A stretch of 64,000 bases of DNA from Pisolithus tinctorius (lineage: Eukaryota > Basidiomycota > Agaricomycetes > Boletales > Pisolithaceae). Location: the NCBI GenBank assembly GCA_024663395.1, contig JANFAH010000009.1, positions 1,674,001-1,738,000 of the forward strand, given 5' to 3'. The position numbers and the translations under genes were made by a program. Each line of letters opens with the position of its first letter. Within the stretch, counting starts at the first letter, position 1. This document shows positions 44,413-56,800 of this stretch, in pieces. Under the pieces are notes generated by a model. That model did no database searches and was not told the DNA's origin. It saw only the letters and a list, made by a program, of their open reading frames with translations.

Positions 44413-44888
44413 GACATGCGATGGACAAACGGGTGAGATGGATTCTCACTTCTGTCCTGTGCAAGATCGGCGTCGCCCAGGGCGGCGTCATGCTACCATG
44501 CTGTAGTGTGCCTGAAGAACCTCCCACTCTTTTTTCTTTCTTTCTTTCTTTCGGGACCGCCAGCATTATTCCGTCTTAGGGTATGACTACATGATGCCCC
44601 TTCAACAGTAAGTACAATACGCACAGCCGGGAGGAGTATTACACCACATTCATCTATGTCACAAAGTTCAGGTTCAGGTTCATGCATCATGTACGTCACG
44701 CTTGTATACGTATGTGAATTCTTGTTTTGTTTCGCCTGTAATTCCTACTCAAAAATTTTTCGTCTACACTTCATCATGGACGTGTTTGATCGTTAGACAT
44801 CGAGTGCTGCATAGACACAAAAATGACTGGTCTACTCGTTTGCAAATGCCAAACTTGGTGAGAGATTTGAAATGGTATAAAAATATTA
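44413..44888. other. Intergenic region with a short microsatellite
   Basis: No gene is visible. It holds the 3' end of the AMPK beta gene and a TTTC tetranucleotide run at about 44531-44553. The bases after the tRNA 3' end would supply its terminator on the minus strand. Confidence 0.5.
44531..44553. repeat. TTTC tetranucleotide microsatellite
   Basis: About five units of TTTC in a T-rich stretch between the AMPK beta gene and the tRNA gene. Confidence 0.85.
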
Positions 44889-44984
44889 GCCCACCGCGAG
44901 GGTCGAACTCGCAGCCTTCAGATTCCGAAGGGAATCACCCCCGCCGTAAAAGTCTGACGCTCTGACCAATTGAGCTAGGCGGGC
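44889..44984 (-). tRNA. tRNA-Lys (anticodon UUU) with intron
   Basis: On the minus strand the 5' acceptor strand GCCCGCC (44984-44978) pairs with the 3' strand GGTGGGC (44895-44889) with one G-T pair. The D stem GCTC/GAGC, the anticodon stem TCAGA/TCTGA and the T stem GCGAG/CTCGC with loop TTCGACC are all present. The anticodon loop is CTTTTA(A), giving UUU. A 23-base intron interrupts the loop one base after the anticodon, the standard place for nuclear tRNA introns removed by the tRNA splicing endonuclease. CCA is not encoded, as in eukaryotes. Confidence 0.95.
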
Positions 44985-46311
44985 GACGTCGTAGAACCAC
45001 AATCGAATAACTTGGCCCATTCAAATGCTCGCCTAGCAAAAAACCTCAACGACCTCCGGGCTCATTATCTCAACTCCACGAAGGTTCTCTGTCATCCCTG
45101 GCAGAATTGCCCCGTACTGTGGAGTAAACCTCACACGTACATCTCCTCGGGTACCCTGGTGTGGCAGTATCTGCACTCCACTACTGTCTATTATAGGACC
45201 AGCTATCCCTTCTCAAGCACCGAACAACCTGCTACATCGAATGCCACTACGTGCCCACGAAGCACGTCATTCGAACGTTGACCTTGTTCAGAAGTAATTC
45301 AACGCATCCGATACGCCCGACAGGCAGTGAAGCTCCGTTCCTGCAGGTACATACGTCGTAAGTGTAACCTATGCTAGAGAATGTCCCTTGCGATGCTCAT
45401 CGACGAGGCGGTTGCTACGAGGTACGAGCACAGGACATCAGCCTTGTATTCCAAACAGGGGCGGGGATACTTGAACACGCGCCAAACCAGATGCTGTAGC
45501 AAAGTATCTAAATTAATTCAAAGGACCTGCGTGCCGGAGGCACCGATTGGTTGATCATGGGTTATGCAGTTCAATGAAGTAGACGCCTAACTATCGAACC
45601 ATGCATGACACGAACGGGAGTTCCCTACATTAACATTATATCTTACGTCTCCCTTTAATCAACGCTAACCGGTTATAGCCCCCATAGTACAACACATTCC
45701 TATCTCGTCAATCGCCCCTCGTGATCAGTTCAATTACTTTGGCAAGCTGGGCCTCCCAGACTTGAGTACCCCTTGCCTCCAGATTTCCCCGCTCTGATCC
45801 GAAGTGTCCTGATTGGAGGCGTCTACGCATTTTTTTGCTACTTCTCGATGGAAGCGACAATCTAACTGACCACGGGCGCAACTTGCCACAGCATGAGCGG
45901 TTTGCGCAGGTTTTCGTGTAGGAACGAACAAACCTAGCATCAGCAGTCTCATGCATCGAAGAGTCCTACTTACACTGTCTCAGCAAGCCTCAAATCCCGG
46001 CGCTTAGCGGAGCACTGCCTGGCGTTCCGGAGTGAGCGGTGTCTATGTAAGCCGATGGGCCTTGATTTGCTGCCAAGTTCGTGGCACTGAAAGCTTTCAC
46101 GCCCCCACCGCATTGCTAAAGATATGACCTTGCGGATCGATCTCCTTTTTTTTTCTATTACCTCACCATACAGGTTCGCGCGAACTACTTATAAGATGGA
46201 ACTTCATCATAGAGAACCCATCATCGGTCGACCCTCGGCTCATCTGTTCCGTCATCTCATCTATCGACTAGACGATCGCAAAAGCCTCCACGTGCTGCAT
46301 AACACTATAAA
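44985..46311. other. Gene-poor region
   Basis: Only short frames with no family resemblance or splice-supported structure. A TATA-like TTATAAGA at 46189-46196 and ACTATAAAAT at 46305-46314 stand before the next gene. No transposon ends or RNA genes were seen. Confidence 0.5.
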
Positions 46312-46851
46312 ATGCCGAGCAAAAAAGAGATGCAACAGGCCTACCGATCTAAAGAGACGCAAGGGTTCCAGGACCTTCATTGTGCATTGCAGACCGTCGA
46401 TCCACACTCGCCTATCCAGAGAGACGTTGCACGATACCAGCTTCTGAGTATGGGTAAGCGACGGAGACCATACGCGCGGATTTCAATCACTGATGCGTAT
46501 GTATATATACGCTTAGCTGCAAAGCGACTCAGAGAGTTGGCCCACGAAAAGCAGGTTCTTTCACAAGAGCTTAGCTTGCGCCGACAAAGTCAAAGTCCCC
46601 GACCACCACACATGTATGCTCCCAATGGGCTCCTATGTTCACCTGACCAAGTGTTCCCATGTATGCCTTGTCGTACTACCTTGTCCAGCTAAAGCTAACG
46701 TTGCTCAGTGGGTACGACTAGCGTGGACTCTGTGTACGACGATGGCTACGTGTCTTACACTCCGGAAATGCGAACTGTCACATTCAATACCAACACAAAT
46801 GTACATCCTGCGTACTATGGCGCACCGTACTACACAGGGGGAAGGGTTTGA
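46312..46851 (+). CDS. Small bHLH-like transcription factor
   Basis: Start ATG at 46312. After removal of an intron at about 46455-46517, the first exons read as a helix-loop-helix: a first helix with SKETQGFQDLHCALQTVD, a loop with DPHSP, and a second helix ARYQLLSMAAKRLRELAHEK that continues into a leucine heptad. The basic part before helix 1 is weak (KKEMQQAYRSK), so DNA binding is not certain. A further intron leads to a last exon rich in Tyr, Thr and Gly, stop TGA at 46849-46851 (YYTGGRV). The exact second donor is unclear because two candidate sites give different phases. The product would be about 140-150 residues. Alternatively it is a homeodomain-less coiled-coil protein. Confidence 0.55.
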
Positions 46852-48314
46852 GGAGGTACTCTCAAGTAGAAAGGAGTCCATTGCCGCTTGTGCTATATCA
46901 TGCATGTGTTCTGCGGATGAGGCTTGTAAAAAACAAAACAATTTACACTAGAGATTCTATAATATTCGTAATACTAAATGCTGCTTTATTGGTACGAGTC
47001 TTTAACCGAAAAGGTGGTCCGGGTGAAATGTTGACGGAAGCCGTGCTGGCAGTATGTAACCGGACGAGCGCGATATGTAGGTTAGACGCCGCAAGAGGTT
47101 CACCAAAAGCGGTCTAAAATCGCTAAGGCAGATATGAATGAATTGATGCTGATAAGAACAGAACATGGAAGACAGACCAGCTTTGCGCCCAGCGGTATAT
47201 CTAGATAGTCGGGAAGGGCGTTACCGACAGCCGGCTGCGGTCTATGCGCGTAACGTCGCTAGCGTTTTCTTCCCGGCTTCCGAGGAGCTTGTCATGAGTC
47301 GGTAGCATTGCTCTGATCGTAGCCATAATTTCCTTGATAACGAAGGCCAAGCAGCCACCCAGAGGCCGCCCTAATGAGGGGACCCCCTTATCTCAAAGTG
47401 GACCTACGGCAAATCGATTCTGGTCGTGAGAACAGAAGCGAATTATTTCTCGTCTCGATCTGGTACTGCGGCGCAAACGACAGAATGGACGGAAGTCTCG
47501 GTCCTGACTATCATATCGAGGCATTAGCAGCGTCAACGTTCAACCAGCATCCTCCATATGTCCACCTGTTTACATAAGGCAGCGTGTCCGATTTGGGAGG
47601 ACACACAGCATGGAACTTCGAAAGTGCGAACTTCACTAGAAAGTCATACATGAAGTCATCGACCTCGGGGTTCCTGTGAGCGAAACGAGGTGAAACAGCC
47701 TGTTCACATGCCAGCCTGCATCACGCCCACGGCGACCTGGAAACACGAGGTATACCTATACAAAAGTTTACCTCCGCGAATATACAGCATGGCGCAGGCA
47801 GAAGGTGAAAGCCGGAATTATGGGCGTTTAGACTTGACAAGGGTAGAATCGATTGTTGATTGGTGCCTTTCAACAGACAAGGATACTAGCCCCTAGCCAC
47901 CAGCGTCATTATGAAACCACGTTTCAGAGCCGTGGATGGATACGGGCTGCTGCCCACGGACCGTAAAACGTGTAAAGTACATAAGACAGTCGCGTTCACA
48001 TTCCCTTGCAGGTCGGATCCAATGGAGCTCCAAACAGGACTCAAGGTGGTGCATGGAGATTAAGCCGTAGGTCCAGGGATGGGTTGGATGTGGGGAGGCG
48101 CAGGTAGCTGTCATATTTAAGTCTCCTGCCGTGCCATCCTCCTAGCTACCAAGGAACATATATCATCAGTCCCTCGCAATTCTGCTACTTTGCTGTGGTC
48201 GCGTGGACCACCAGAGAGACGAGCCTCTGCTCTGTTTACCTATACTGTTAATTACCTTTCCGCATGTACAGCCCTGCGCACCCTCGTGGCCTACACACCA
48301 CTTGCGAAGTGACG
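46852..48314. other. Gene-poor region
   Basis: No gene I can support. Around 48110-48118 a TATTTAAG element and a pyrimidine-rich leader precede the next small frame. Confidence 0.5.
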
Positions 48315-48673
48315 ATGTCGATTCTGGTGAGGACGTGGTTTTGCTGCGACGTATGGTGGCCTAGAAGCTGATGTGTCCCAATTCCTAGGAAATCATTCGC
48401 GAATTCGTCACCCGCGCAGTAGAGCTACTGAAGGACCCAGGACGATGGAAAAGACGATCGGAGAAGAAGACGAAGGAGGACAAGCGCCACGAGACGGAGT
48501 TTCCAAAGCCAAACACGGTGGTGGTCGTGGAGAGACAGATGAGGATGAGAGAATTCGCAACCCCAGTGAACCGAGTGCAGAACGCACCACAGCCAAAACG
48601 AGTGGTTGTTCGGCCACAGTGTACGGACCCACCCAAGGTGACCGTCCGTGCACGCCTGGCTGTGGCCCCGTAG
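48315..48673 (+). CDS. Small hypothetical protein
   Basis: If the intron at 48327 to about 48389 (GT...AG) is removed, ATG 48315 joins to a frame ending at TAG 48671-48673, about 97 residues. It starts MSIL then EIIREFVTRAVELL, a plausible amphipathic helix, followed by a very basic stretch (KRRSEKKTKEDKRH) and a Val/Arg/Pro-rich tail. No known family, signal peptide or membrane segment. Support is only the splice-consistent frame and a helix-like pattern, so it may be spurious. Confidence 0.35.
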
Positions 48674-49264
48674 TGACGCTTTGAAATAGTATCCCGGAGA
48701 AGAGATTCAACAGCAACAACGCATCATCCGGAGACGAATTATGGTCGTAAGTAACCCAGACCCCATCGAGAGCGACAGCGAAACGGACACCAAACCAAGA
48801 AGGAAGGAGGGTCAAAATGACGATGACCATGTCAGTACATCTGTCGTCTGTTCACAGTTATGTGGGCCTCTGCTATCCCTCTGTTGACACTGGCTCTTTT
48901 TGTTCCCCCTTGAGCAGTGACATCCGGCGAGAGAACGGAAACGGGATAAGGCATATTGCAGTTGTAGGGACTTGGTAGGGACTCACCATCGATGTCTCTA
49001 AGTACACGAATCAAAATGTGCAAGTCTACCTGCACAAGTCCTCTAACAATACGTCGAATGTACGCCAAGAGCGCTGGCTGCCGCCGGTCTTCTCCGCGAA
49101 AAGTTCACACAACCGGCGACAACGTCATAACTTTGCGAAGTTCTTGAACTCTTCCAGTTCTTCCCAAAAATCAAACCGACACGCAAGCTGTCGTGTCCAA
49201 CTCCTATCAGTTTCTGACTTAGAATTGGCTCCGTTCCTCTATTTACTAGTAATTTTTCCTGAAA
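48674..49264. other. Intergenic region
   Basis: No gene, repeat or RNA gene is visible; it should hold the promoter of the gene starting at 49265. Confidence 0.5.
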
Positions 49265-50171
49265 ATGGTGAGACCCTCACAACGTCTCTTCTCCGCCTTG
49301 CGCTCCGGTTTGCGGGCCAACCTCGTCGCCCGTTCAGTTCCACGCTCACCCGTCGGCAGACGGATGGCAAGTTCGCATGCTGGTCACAGTGACGGTGGAA
49401 ATGAAAAATATTGGAGGGTGTGTAATACCCTTGACTACTGTCGTTCCCCGCAAGTCACTCATTAAGGTCCCTACTCCCTAGATAGGTGCCGCCTTGACAT
49501 TTGGGCCCGCAGTAAGAAATACATATCAGAATCAACGGTGTTCATCTTTACAGATATCTCCGGCTAGCTTCTATACCTTCTCTCGCCGGCCGCGCGTAAG
49601 ACCGCACATAAACATACCGTTGAGCATATCCATGAGGTACGAGTATTAAATTTGGAAACGCGCCCGTGTCTCTTACCCCGTCGCTACCAGCATGAAGTAC
49701 GTTGACTGTTGCACGTAAAAGGTGTTGTAGTAACGGGAAGTATATAGGCCGAGCCGGCGTCAGCGGAAGCAGCACACACGGATGAACCCCCGATGACGGA
49801 CGACGAGGGTACGGCGGTTTCCGGCGAGGAGATTAAGGAGTCGATTGAACACGCAATTGTACGTGGAAAACCTTCGGTCTAATCCCGAGTTGTACGTTGA
49901 CCGTTGTCAGGCCGAAGATTCTCCCACACATGCTCAAGCACACGAAGAAGAGGTAGCCGCCTCATCCTCTGCATCATCGAGCCAGTCCGAGTCCGTCTCG
50001 GAGGGTGACAAAGCCGCCGGACCTGAACCGGACAGCGATACAACACAGGAATCCAATCCCGGGCCAGCTGAGACGGACGCCGAGACTGAAGATTCGCAAA
50101 ATGGGACGCCTGCAGAGGTGCAGAGTGAACCAGAAAAGCCTGCTGTGGGTTTTGTTCGCGGCTCGCTTTAA
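49265..50171 (+). CDS. Small probable mitochondrial membrane protein
   Basis: Start ATG at 49265. The first 35 residues (MVRPSQRLFSALRSGLRANL and on to GRRMASSH) are rich in Arg, Ser, Ala and Leu without acids, typical of a mitochondrial presequence. After an intron the segment IGAALTFGPA begins a probable membrane span. Later exons encode TDEPPMTDDEGTAVSG, EEIKESIEHAI and a long acidic Glu/Ser/Pro tail ending at TAA 50169-50171. The layout (presequence, one membrane span near FGP, acidic tail) resembles small accessory subunits of respiratory complex I in fungi, of the ESSS/NDUFB11 type, but I cannot confirm it. Exon borders between 49500 and 49770 are uncertain. Confidence 0.6.
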
Positions 50172-50942
50172 GGGAACGACATTGACATGTCCGTTCACCA
50201 TAGCAACCCTCAGCTGGGGAATCGTGAGGCCCATATATACAGGCCCAGTTTGAGTAGAGGCGTCGTACAGAGATGTGATAGACGAGTGTCGACATTGCGT
50301 ATTAGAGCAATCGATCACTGGCTTGAGTGATGAGTGACATGTTTTTGCTTATCTTGAGCTGTCGTCGCTGGGACCTTAGAGGGCCAGGGGCATGGACCCA
50401 TGCAGTGGTAACATTCGAATCTCACGGTTGTTGATCGGTTGTGAGGTTTCCAGGGGGTTGAAAAAAAGCACACAAGTATGGTATTGCTGTGGGCCATAGA
50501 AAGGTTTTCATACCGCTGATAATAGGTTTCCCTCAACAACCAGTTTGAATGCGCGTTGCCAGCTAAGTTACCTGAGTAATTTCCGTCAGTTCCTGCACAT
50601 ATATCCTTATGGACCACCACCAACTGACTACATGTGTAGGGTCGACCACTGACGTGAGACTGGTGCCTCCCAGATTGCAGACATTTTCTGGAGGGGCCAT
50701 GCGTGCACACTGCACTACTAACGTGAGTTGTTTGACACAAAACAATACGCCGAAGAACAATGTTTCCAAAAAAGGAAGGTAATGATATCATGCAAACAAT
50801 AGCTTCCCGTCATAAAAAGCATTTGGGCCGCCCGAGGTGGACTTGTTTCGTCCCCCGAGTCGCCCGTTCTCGACACCAGCAAGTTATACACCAGCGGCGG
50901 CGCCCTGGTCAGCCATTCTTTACCGTCTGACATTCGTTAGAA
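50172..50942. other. Intergenic region upstream of the GH71 gene
   Basis: No gene is visible. The sequence just before 50943 is a plausible short leader. Confidence 0.5.
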
Positions 50943-52710
50943 ATGTTGTTCAACGTCCTCCTCGTCCTCTTTACCTTATTTGGCCTTACTTATGCAGTCC
51001 CCATCGATCTTCCCCGTTCGATCCACGATATGCGTACTCATCACTTGTCCAAGAGAACCAACTCCACGAAATTCGTGGTAGCTCACTTCATGGTTGGAAA
51101 TTCCTACCCTTATACCGTCGACAATTGGCTATCCGATATCCAACTCGCCCACCAGAGCGGCATCGACGGATTTGCTCTCAACGTCGGAACTGATTCCTGG
51201 CAGCCCCAGCAGGTCGCCAACGCGTAAGTGTTTTTGAATTCTTATTTACATTCCGCGTACCGACCTTGCTAGATACGAGGCTGCTCAACAGTCCGGCACG
51301 GGCTTCAAGCTATTCATGTCGTTCGACATGAGGTGAGGATTGACCTCCTTGCCCCCTTTCAACCACTGATATGCGATCAATAGCTCCCTCCCCTGCTCTA
51401 CCGCTGCAGATGCCGCCACTCTCCGCAATTATATAACCACCTACGCCACACATCCCAACCAGTTCTTGTATAATGGCCGCGTATTTGCCTCGACCTTTTC
51501 CGGCGAATCCTGTACCTTTGGTCAAGGGTCCGTCGTATCCGGATGGTCATCCCAATTTATTCAGCAATTGTCTGGATCAAATGCTGTGTATTTTGTCCCT
51601 TCGTTTTTCGTGGATACATCCACTTTTAACACCTATAACGGCGTAATCGATGGCATGTTCAACGTAAGATCTGTTCCACCTTTCCATCGAGCTGATAACA
51701 TAACGCCGTGATCAGTGGAACTCTGCTTGGCCTGTCCAAGTGACTACTTCGTATGCCAGTTCGATCTTGGGCGCTATCGGGAATATACTACAAAACCCCT
51801 CATCTGCTTTGAATTCGTTGTCGTCCCTGGTGGGCTCAACGACTCCTGACCAACAATACATCAATGCGTTGAACGCAATGGGGGATACGAAGACCTACAT
51901 GGCCGCTGTATCTCCTTGGTTTTTCACTCACTACAGCCCTCAAACTTATAACAAAAATGTACGTGTCCCATTCTTACAACAAAAAGCTCCTCCAACACGA
52001 AATTTTTAGTGGATCTACCTGAGTGACGATCACCTCTATGCCAAGCGCTGGGAAAGTTTGGTTCAGATCCGCGACCAGGTTGATATCGTCGAGTGCCTGA
52101 CCTGGAACGACTACGGCGAGTCACACTACCTGGGACCTATCGAAGGCGATCAACCCAACAGCCAAGCCTGGGTAGACGGTTTCGATCACACGGGTCTGTC
52201 AATCATTACATATTTCGTCTGATTCGTCCCTTACGTATTCACAGGCTGGCTTAATCTGACCTTGTACTATGCCACTGCGTTCAAGACTGGGTCATACCCT
52301 TCTGTGACCAAAGACCAGATTGTCATGTGGTCCCGCCCCCACCCAGCACTTGCCACCGCACCTGACCCGGTCGGGCAACCTCAGAACTTCCAGATCGTAC
52401 GTTGTGTCTGTTATCTTTACCGTTCTCCGGCTAACGTAACTATTAACAGACCGAGGATAAAGTCTGGGCAGTTGTTCTCGCTACCTCGTCTGGCACAGTC
52501 ACACTTTCGACGTCCTCCTCCCAGTCCCAAACGTTTTCCGTTTCCGCCGGTGTTTCGAAATTGACCATTCCGATTACTTCTGGGGGATACATGGCCGCGA
52601 CATTGTCGCGCAATGGTCAAACCGTGATCGACTTGAAGTCAACCAACTTTACGTTCAACCCCAATCCGCCCTCATACAACTTCAATGCACTTGTCATTTC
52701 TTCAGACTGA
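50943..52710 (+). CDS. GH71 alpha-1,3-glucanase (mutanase), secreted
   Basis: Start ATG at 50943, stop TGA at 52708-52710, about seven exons. A signal peptide (MLFNVLLVLFTLFGLTYA) leads to the export pathway. The glycoside hydrolase 71 domain shows VVAHFMVGN, GIDGFALNVG, FKLFMSFDM (with the conserved SFD), the FASTFSGE motif, YFVPSFFVD, GMFNWNSAW (across an intron) and ECLTWNDYGESHYLGP, the family signature. The enzyme cuts alpha-1,3-glucan, a fungal cell-wall polymer, and serves in wall remodelling, autolysis or attack on other fungi. The C-terminal 100 residues form a beta-rich, Ser/Thr-rich domain of unknown role, and sites such as NLT and NFT can carry N-glycans. The gene looks complete. 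Confidence 0.93.
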
Positions 52711-53801
52711 GCAGCGGTTCCGGTAACCACCCGCATGCGCGTCGTGTTGACGCGATCGATCTATTTTTTTCAGTGAGGAGACGTGCTGGTTATGTATCAC
52801 GCTACAATTTGTTTTCTGTAGGAGGGTAAGGACAGGTTGATCTAATCCCCCCCCCATCCACTGTTTTTATACCCGTGTACTTTTAGGCATTCGTTTTTCA
52901 GTGTCTCGTGTTGTTTTTCTAAGGTTGCAAGATTCGGTGGAAAGGAATTTTGTACTAACACAAACACGGCATGTTTCCTTGTGTATGATATCTTCTTGGA
53001 TCTTTGAGTCACCAGTGATATATTTTCGCTCATCTTGAGGTATTACTCGAGAGTCGATGGCGGCGACAGGAAACTTGCTGGAAAGGATCAGTCAGACTCC
53101 TTCCACGGGAGAGCGGATAAGTCCGAATAGCTGTGCTTAAATTCAAGGACCGCCAACTCGAGTGCTTGTACAGCTTCGCCCTTCTGTGAACCTGTGTTAC
53201 ACGCTCAGTTATGTGGGGGGGCTGTTACGTGGAGTTTCTGATCCCTTTTCCTTGCTCCGGAAGATGTTCGGACCGAGGAAAAGGGAACAAACACCCCAAA
53301 CAATCCTGAGGCAGAACTGGTAGACAAGTTCATATGGATGTATGATCCTGCCCCTTGTATGCTGAGTGAGTGTTCTACATTCAGTTACACAGTCATCTGG
53401 ACCCCCCTTCATGGGCTATTACTGCCATGGAGTGGAAATGACTGTCATTGACGCTATGGTACCTCAAGCTCAAGCCCCAAGAGAGGCACCTAGGCTTCAT
53501 GATATGATCACCGCTGATTTGAAGATCGCATTGCCACTGCGTAGCATCTGATCACTCTCAATAGTTTCCTCATCTGCTAGCTAGTCTTGGACTAGTTCCT
53601 GTTAATGATTTTGGGGGACGTATGAAAAACTGTTGTCGAGTTGAACGTTATTTACCGTGCTCGTGAATGTGCGTAATACTGCACTAAGGATGAACATTAT
53701 ATTCGTTGTGATTGGCAACGAGAGTCGAGCACACTGTCGAGAGAAGCCGCAGACACTTTGGTCACTGTCGGGCTATTTTTGCGGCCACCATCATCTTGCA
53801 A
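52711..53801. other. Intergenic region before the Dhr1-like gene
   Basis: No gene is visible. Contains a C-rich run near 52847-52855. The last 100 bases precede the ATG at 53802. Confidence 0.5.
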
Positions 53802-56800
53802 ATGAGCCAAGTTCACAGACACAACGCCAAAGCCCGTCAATCCACAGCAGGCTCTCGAAAGAAGGGGAAGAAGAAGCGCGCCGAACCGTCAGACACTTCC
53901 CGGACGGTGGCTGCGGACTCCATAGACCCGAATGCAGACATCATCGTGCCGAAGTCCAAGGAACGGAAGGACGATGAGAGGAAGGAAAGGCTCTTAAAAG
54001 AAGTGGGTTGGGCAGTTCAGGTCAGCTTGTGTAACGTCCGGACTCAAAATGCCTTTGTGTGTTGTGCGCCTGTAGCTCGTCGCGCAGTCCGAGTCCAAGG
54101 TGTCCAGTAAAAAGAAAAAAAGATTGGAGAAATACATCGTGAGTCTATCAGTCGATTAACAGTCTGTTCCCTGAACTTATGCCCTCAAGGACAAAAAACT
54201 CAGACAGGAGGAGAGACTACAGCTGTTCGAAAAACTGGCGTACGTCCTCTCTGCCGTCCCCGACAAGTACTGCGGTGCTCACACCCCCCTCATAGCCAAA
54301 CGCAAGCGACGATGCCAAGCCTGGAGTTGCATTCCTCCTCTACGCTTGGGACTGGGAAAGTGACGTCAAATCGAAAACGACTCGACAAGGCCGAAGACCT
54401 TCAAGTCCGACGCACAATGGACGGCCGGACGGGCAAACGCAGGCGGCGGATCACGGACTATTCCGGTGCAGATTCCGACAGTGGAGATTCTGAACCGGAT
54501 GACCGTATTGGCGGCGGGATCGATGCGCCTTCACCAAAAACTACTCGAACACCCGTGGTTTCAGTCATGGACTACTCCTCCGGGATAACGGTTCCGAAAA
54601 AGGATGTGCGGCAGCCTCCATCCATTGTTGGAGGAGCACTCAAGCGAAATGCGGATGGCACCGTCGTCCAGCCGCGCGTCGTCAAGAAGGAAAAGGGGAA
54701 CAAGGTTGTTTTTCATCTGGAAATCGTTGGTTTTATCCTCATGAGCACTTGTGATGGCTTTTTAGACGACATTCCGAAGCTGGAAGTTGAAGGCATCACA
54801 ACCTGTGTCTCAACAGGGCGAGTCCGACACGTCTTTCGACAGCTCAGATTCCGCGTATGATACTGACGAAGGTGAGCACAAAGTCGAGGGAAGTAACGAG
54901 GAAGAGAGTGGTTCGGATTCCGGCAGTGAATCGCAGTCAGGGAGCGAATCAAGCGCGAAGGGCTCAAGTCCCATTAGGGAGGAAGCGAAGAAAACGCCTC
55001 CGAGCTTTAAAAGCATGGGCCATGAAACAACTCAGTGCTGTCAAGGGTTATGTCGCACCCGCCGACTGAAGAATTACCGGTGTCACAACCAGAGCCCGAG
55101 ACTCCTTAGACAGCCCCCAGCTAAGAAGCGCAAGGTGTCTCATCCTCCTGATGGCGTTCATGCGTGGTCCTTTAGGGCGAAGAAATTAAACTGCCTGCGA
55201 CTGCCCTCGCGGAACATCTCTCTAAACAGTCTTCGGATCCGTCAGATACCAAATCGCCAAAGCGAGCCAAGGCCGTGTCAGGTGACGCGTCCCCCGACTG
55301 TCGAAGAAGCCCGATTACTGCTGCCGATCGTAGCGGAGGAACAGCCCATTATGGAGGCCATTCTTCCTCAATCCTGTTGTCATCATATGTGGTGAGACTG
55401 GAAGCGGTAAGACAACACAGGTACCTCAGTTCCTCTATGAGGCTGGCTTTGGTGACCGTAACGGAGGTAGGACTTTCAAGAGCTATCTTCTAAGATGTAT
55501 GCCCTGATTGTACTGCAGAGAATCCGGGTATGATCGGCGTAACCCAGCCGCGGCGAGTTGCAGCGATGTCAATGGCTGCACGAGTAGCACATGAACTCTC
55601 TCTGACATCCTCACGGGTCTCTTATCAAATCCGCTACGATGCTACCGTTTCACCTTCGACAACAATCAAATTCATGACCGACGGTGTGCTGCTTCGTGAG
55701 CTTGCAACTGATTTTCTACTTTCCAAATACTCGGTCATTATCATCGACGAAGCACACGAACGGAGCATGAACACGGATATCCTCATCGGCGTGCTAAGTC
55801 GTGTACTCAAACTGCGTGAACAAATGTGGAAAGAAGGCAAGGAAGGTATCAAACCTCTCCGCCTGATCATCATGTCTGCCACCCTCCGTGTTAGTGACTT
55901 TGCACAGAACCAAACACTCTTCGCTACGCCCCCGCCTGTGATAAACGTGGATGCCCGCCAGCACCCCGTGACGATTCATTTCAATCGCCGGACACCTTCG
56001 GATTACGTCAATGAGGCGATCAAGAAGACGGCCAAGATTCATGCTCGGTTGCCTCCAGGTGGAATACTAATATTCTTGACTGGTCAGAACGAGATTACTG
56101 GTGTGTGCAGGAAATTGGAGGCGCGCTTTAGTAGAAAAGCTATCGAGGCGAAAAAGCGGAGACGGCAAGTCGTTGATGCTTCGTCGTTCTTTGTGGACGA
56201 GCCAGAGACCCCTGTCAATGTTGTGGCTGCAGCCGAGGGTACGCATTTTGGCTTCCATTGTCATCCTGACACTCCCTCACCGTTGACTTAGTCGCATTGG
56301 AAGCGGAGGACGTTGACTTGGGGTCAGGTAACCACGACCTGGCGTTGGATGTTGACGCTGGTGACGATCCACGAAGATTTGGAGGCCTTGGATAGTGAAT
56401 GTGAAGACGGGATGGAGGTTGATATTGAAGAAAGTGATTGTGAAGTTCGCCCTTTCCCCTCCACTGTCCGATGCACGTCTGATGGTCTTCAGCACCTATG
56501 CACGTCAGTTCCGCTATATTCACTGTTACCCAGTGATAAGCAAATGCGAGTGTTTGCATCGCCATCCACCTGGTTGTCGTCTGGTAGTCGTGTCGACGAA
56601 CGTGGCAGAGACTTCGCTCACAATACCAGGCATACGATACGTCGTGGATTGCGGTAGAGCCAAAGAGGTACTTGCCTCTCTTGAAGTCCCGAATTCCCCT
56701 ATATTCATTGACCTCCATATAGCGAACATATGATGCTACGAGTGGTATCCAAAGCTTCCAGATTAGCTGGGTATCCAAGGCTTCAGCAGCGCAGCGTGCT

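Noticed and set aside
45708..45956. An 82-codon minus-strand frame
   Set aside because: Basic, Arg-rich composition typical of shadow translation; no promoter, splice or family support.
47374..47896. Short plus-strand frames of 60-70 codons
   Set aside because: No domain, no splice-supported extension and no conserved pattern; likely chance frames in a gene-poor tract.
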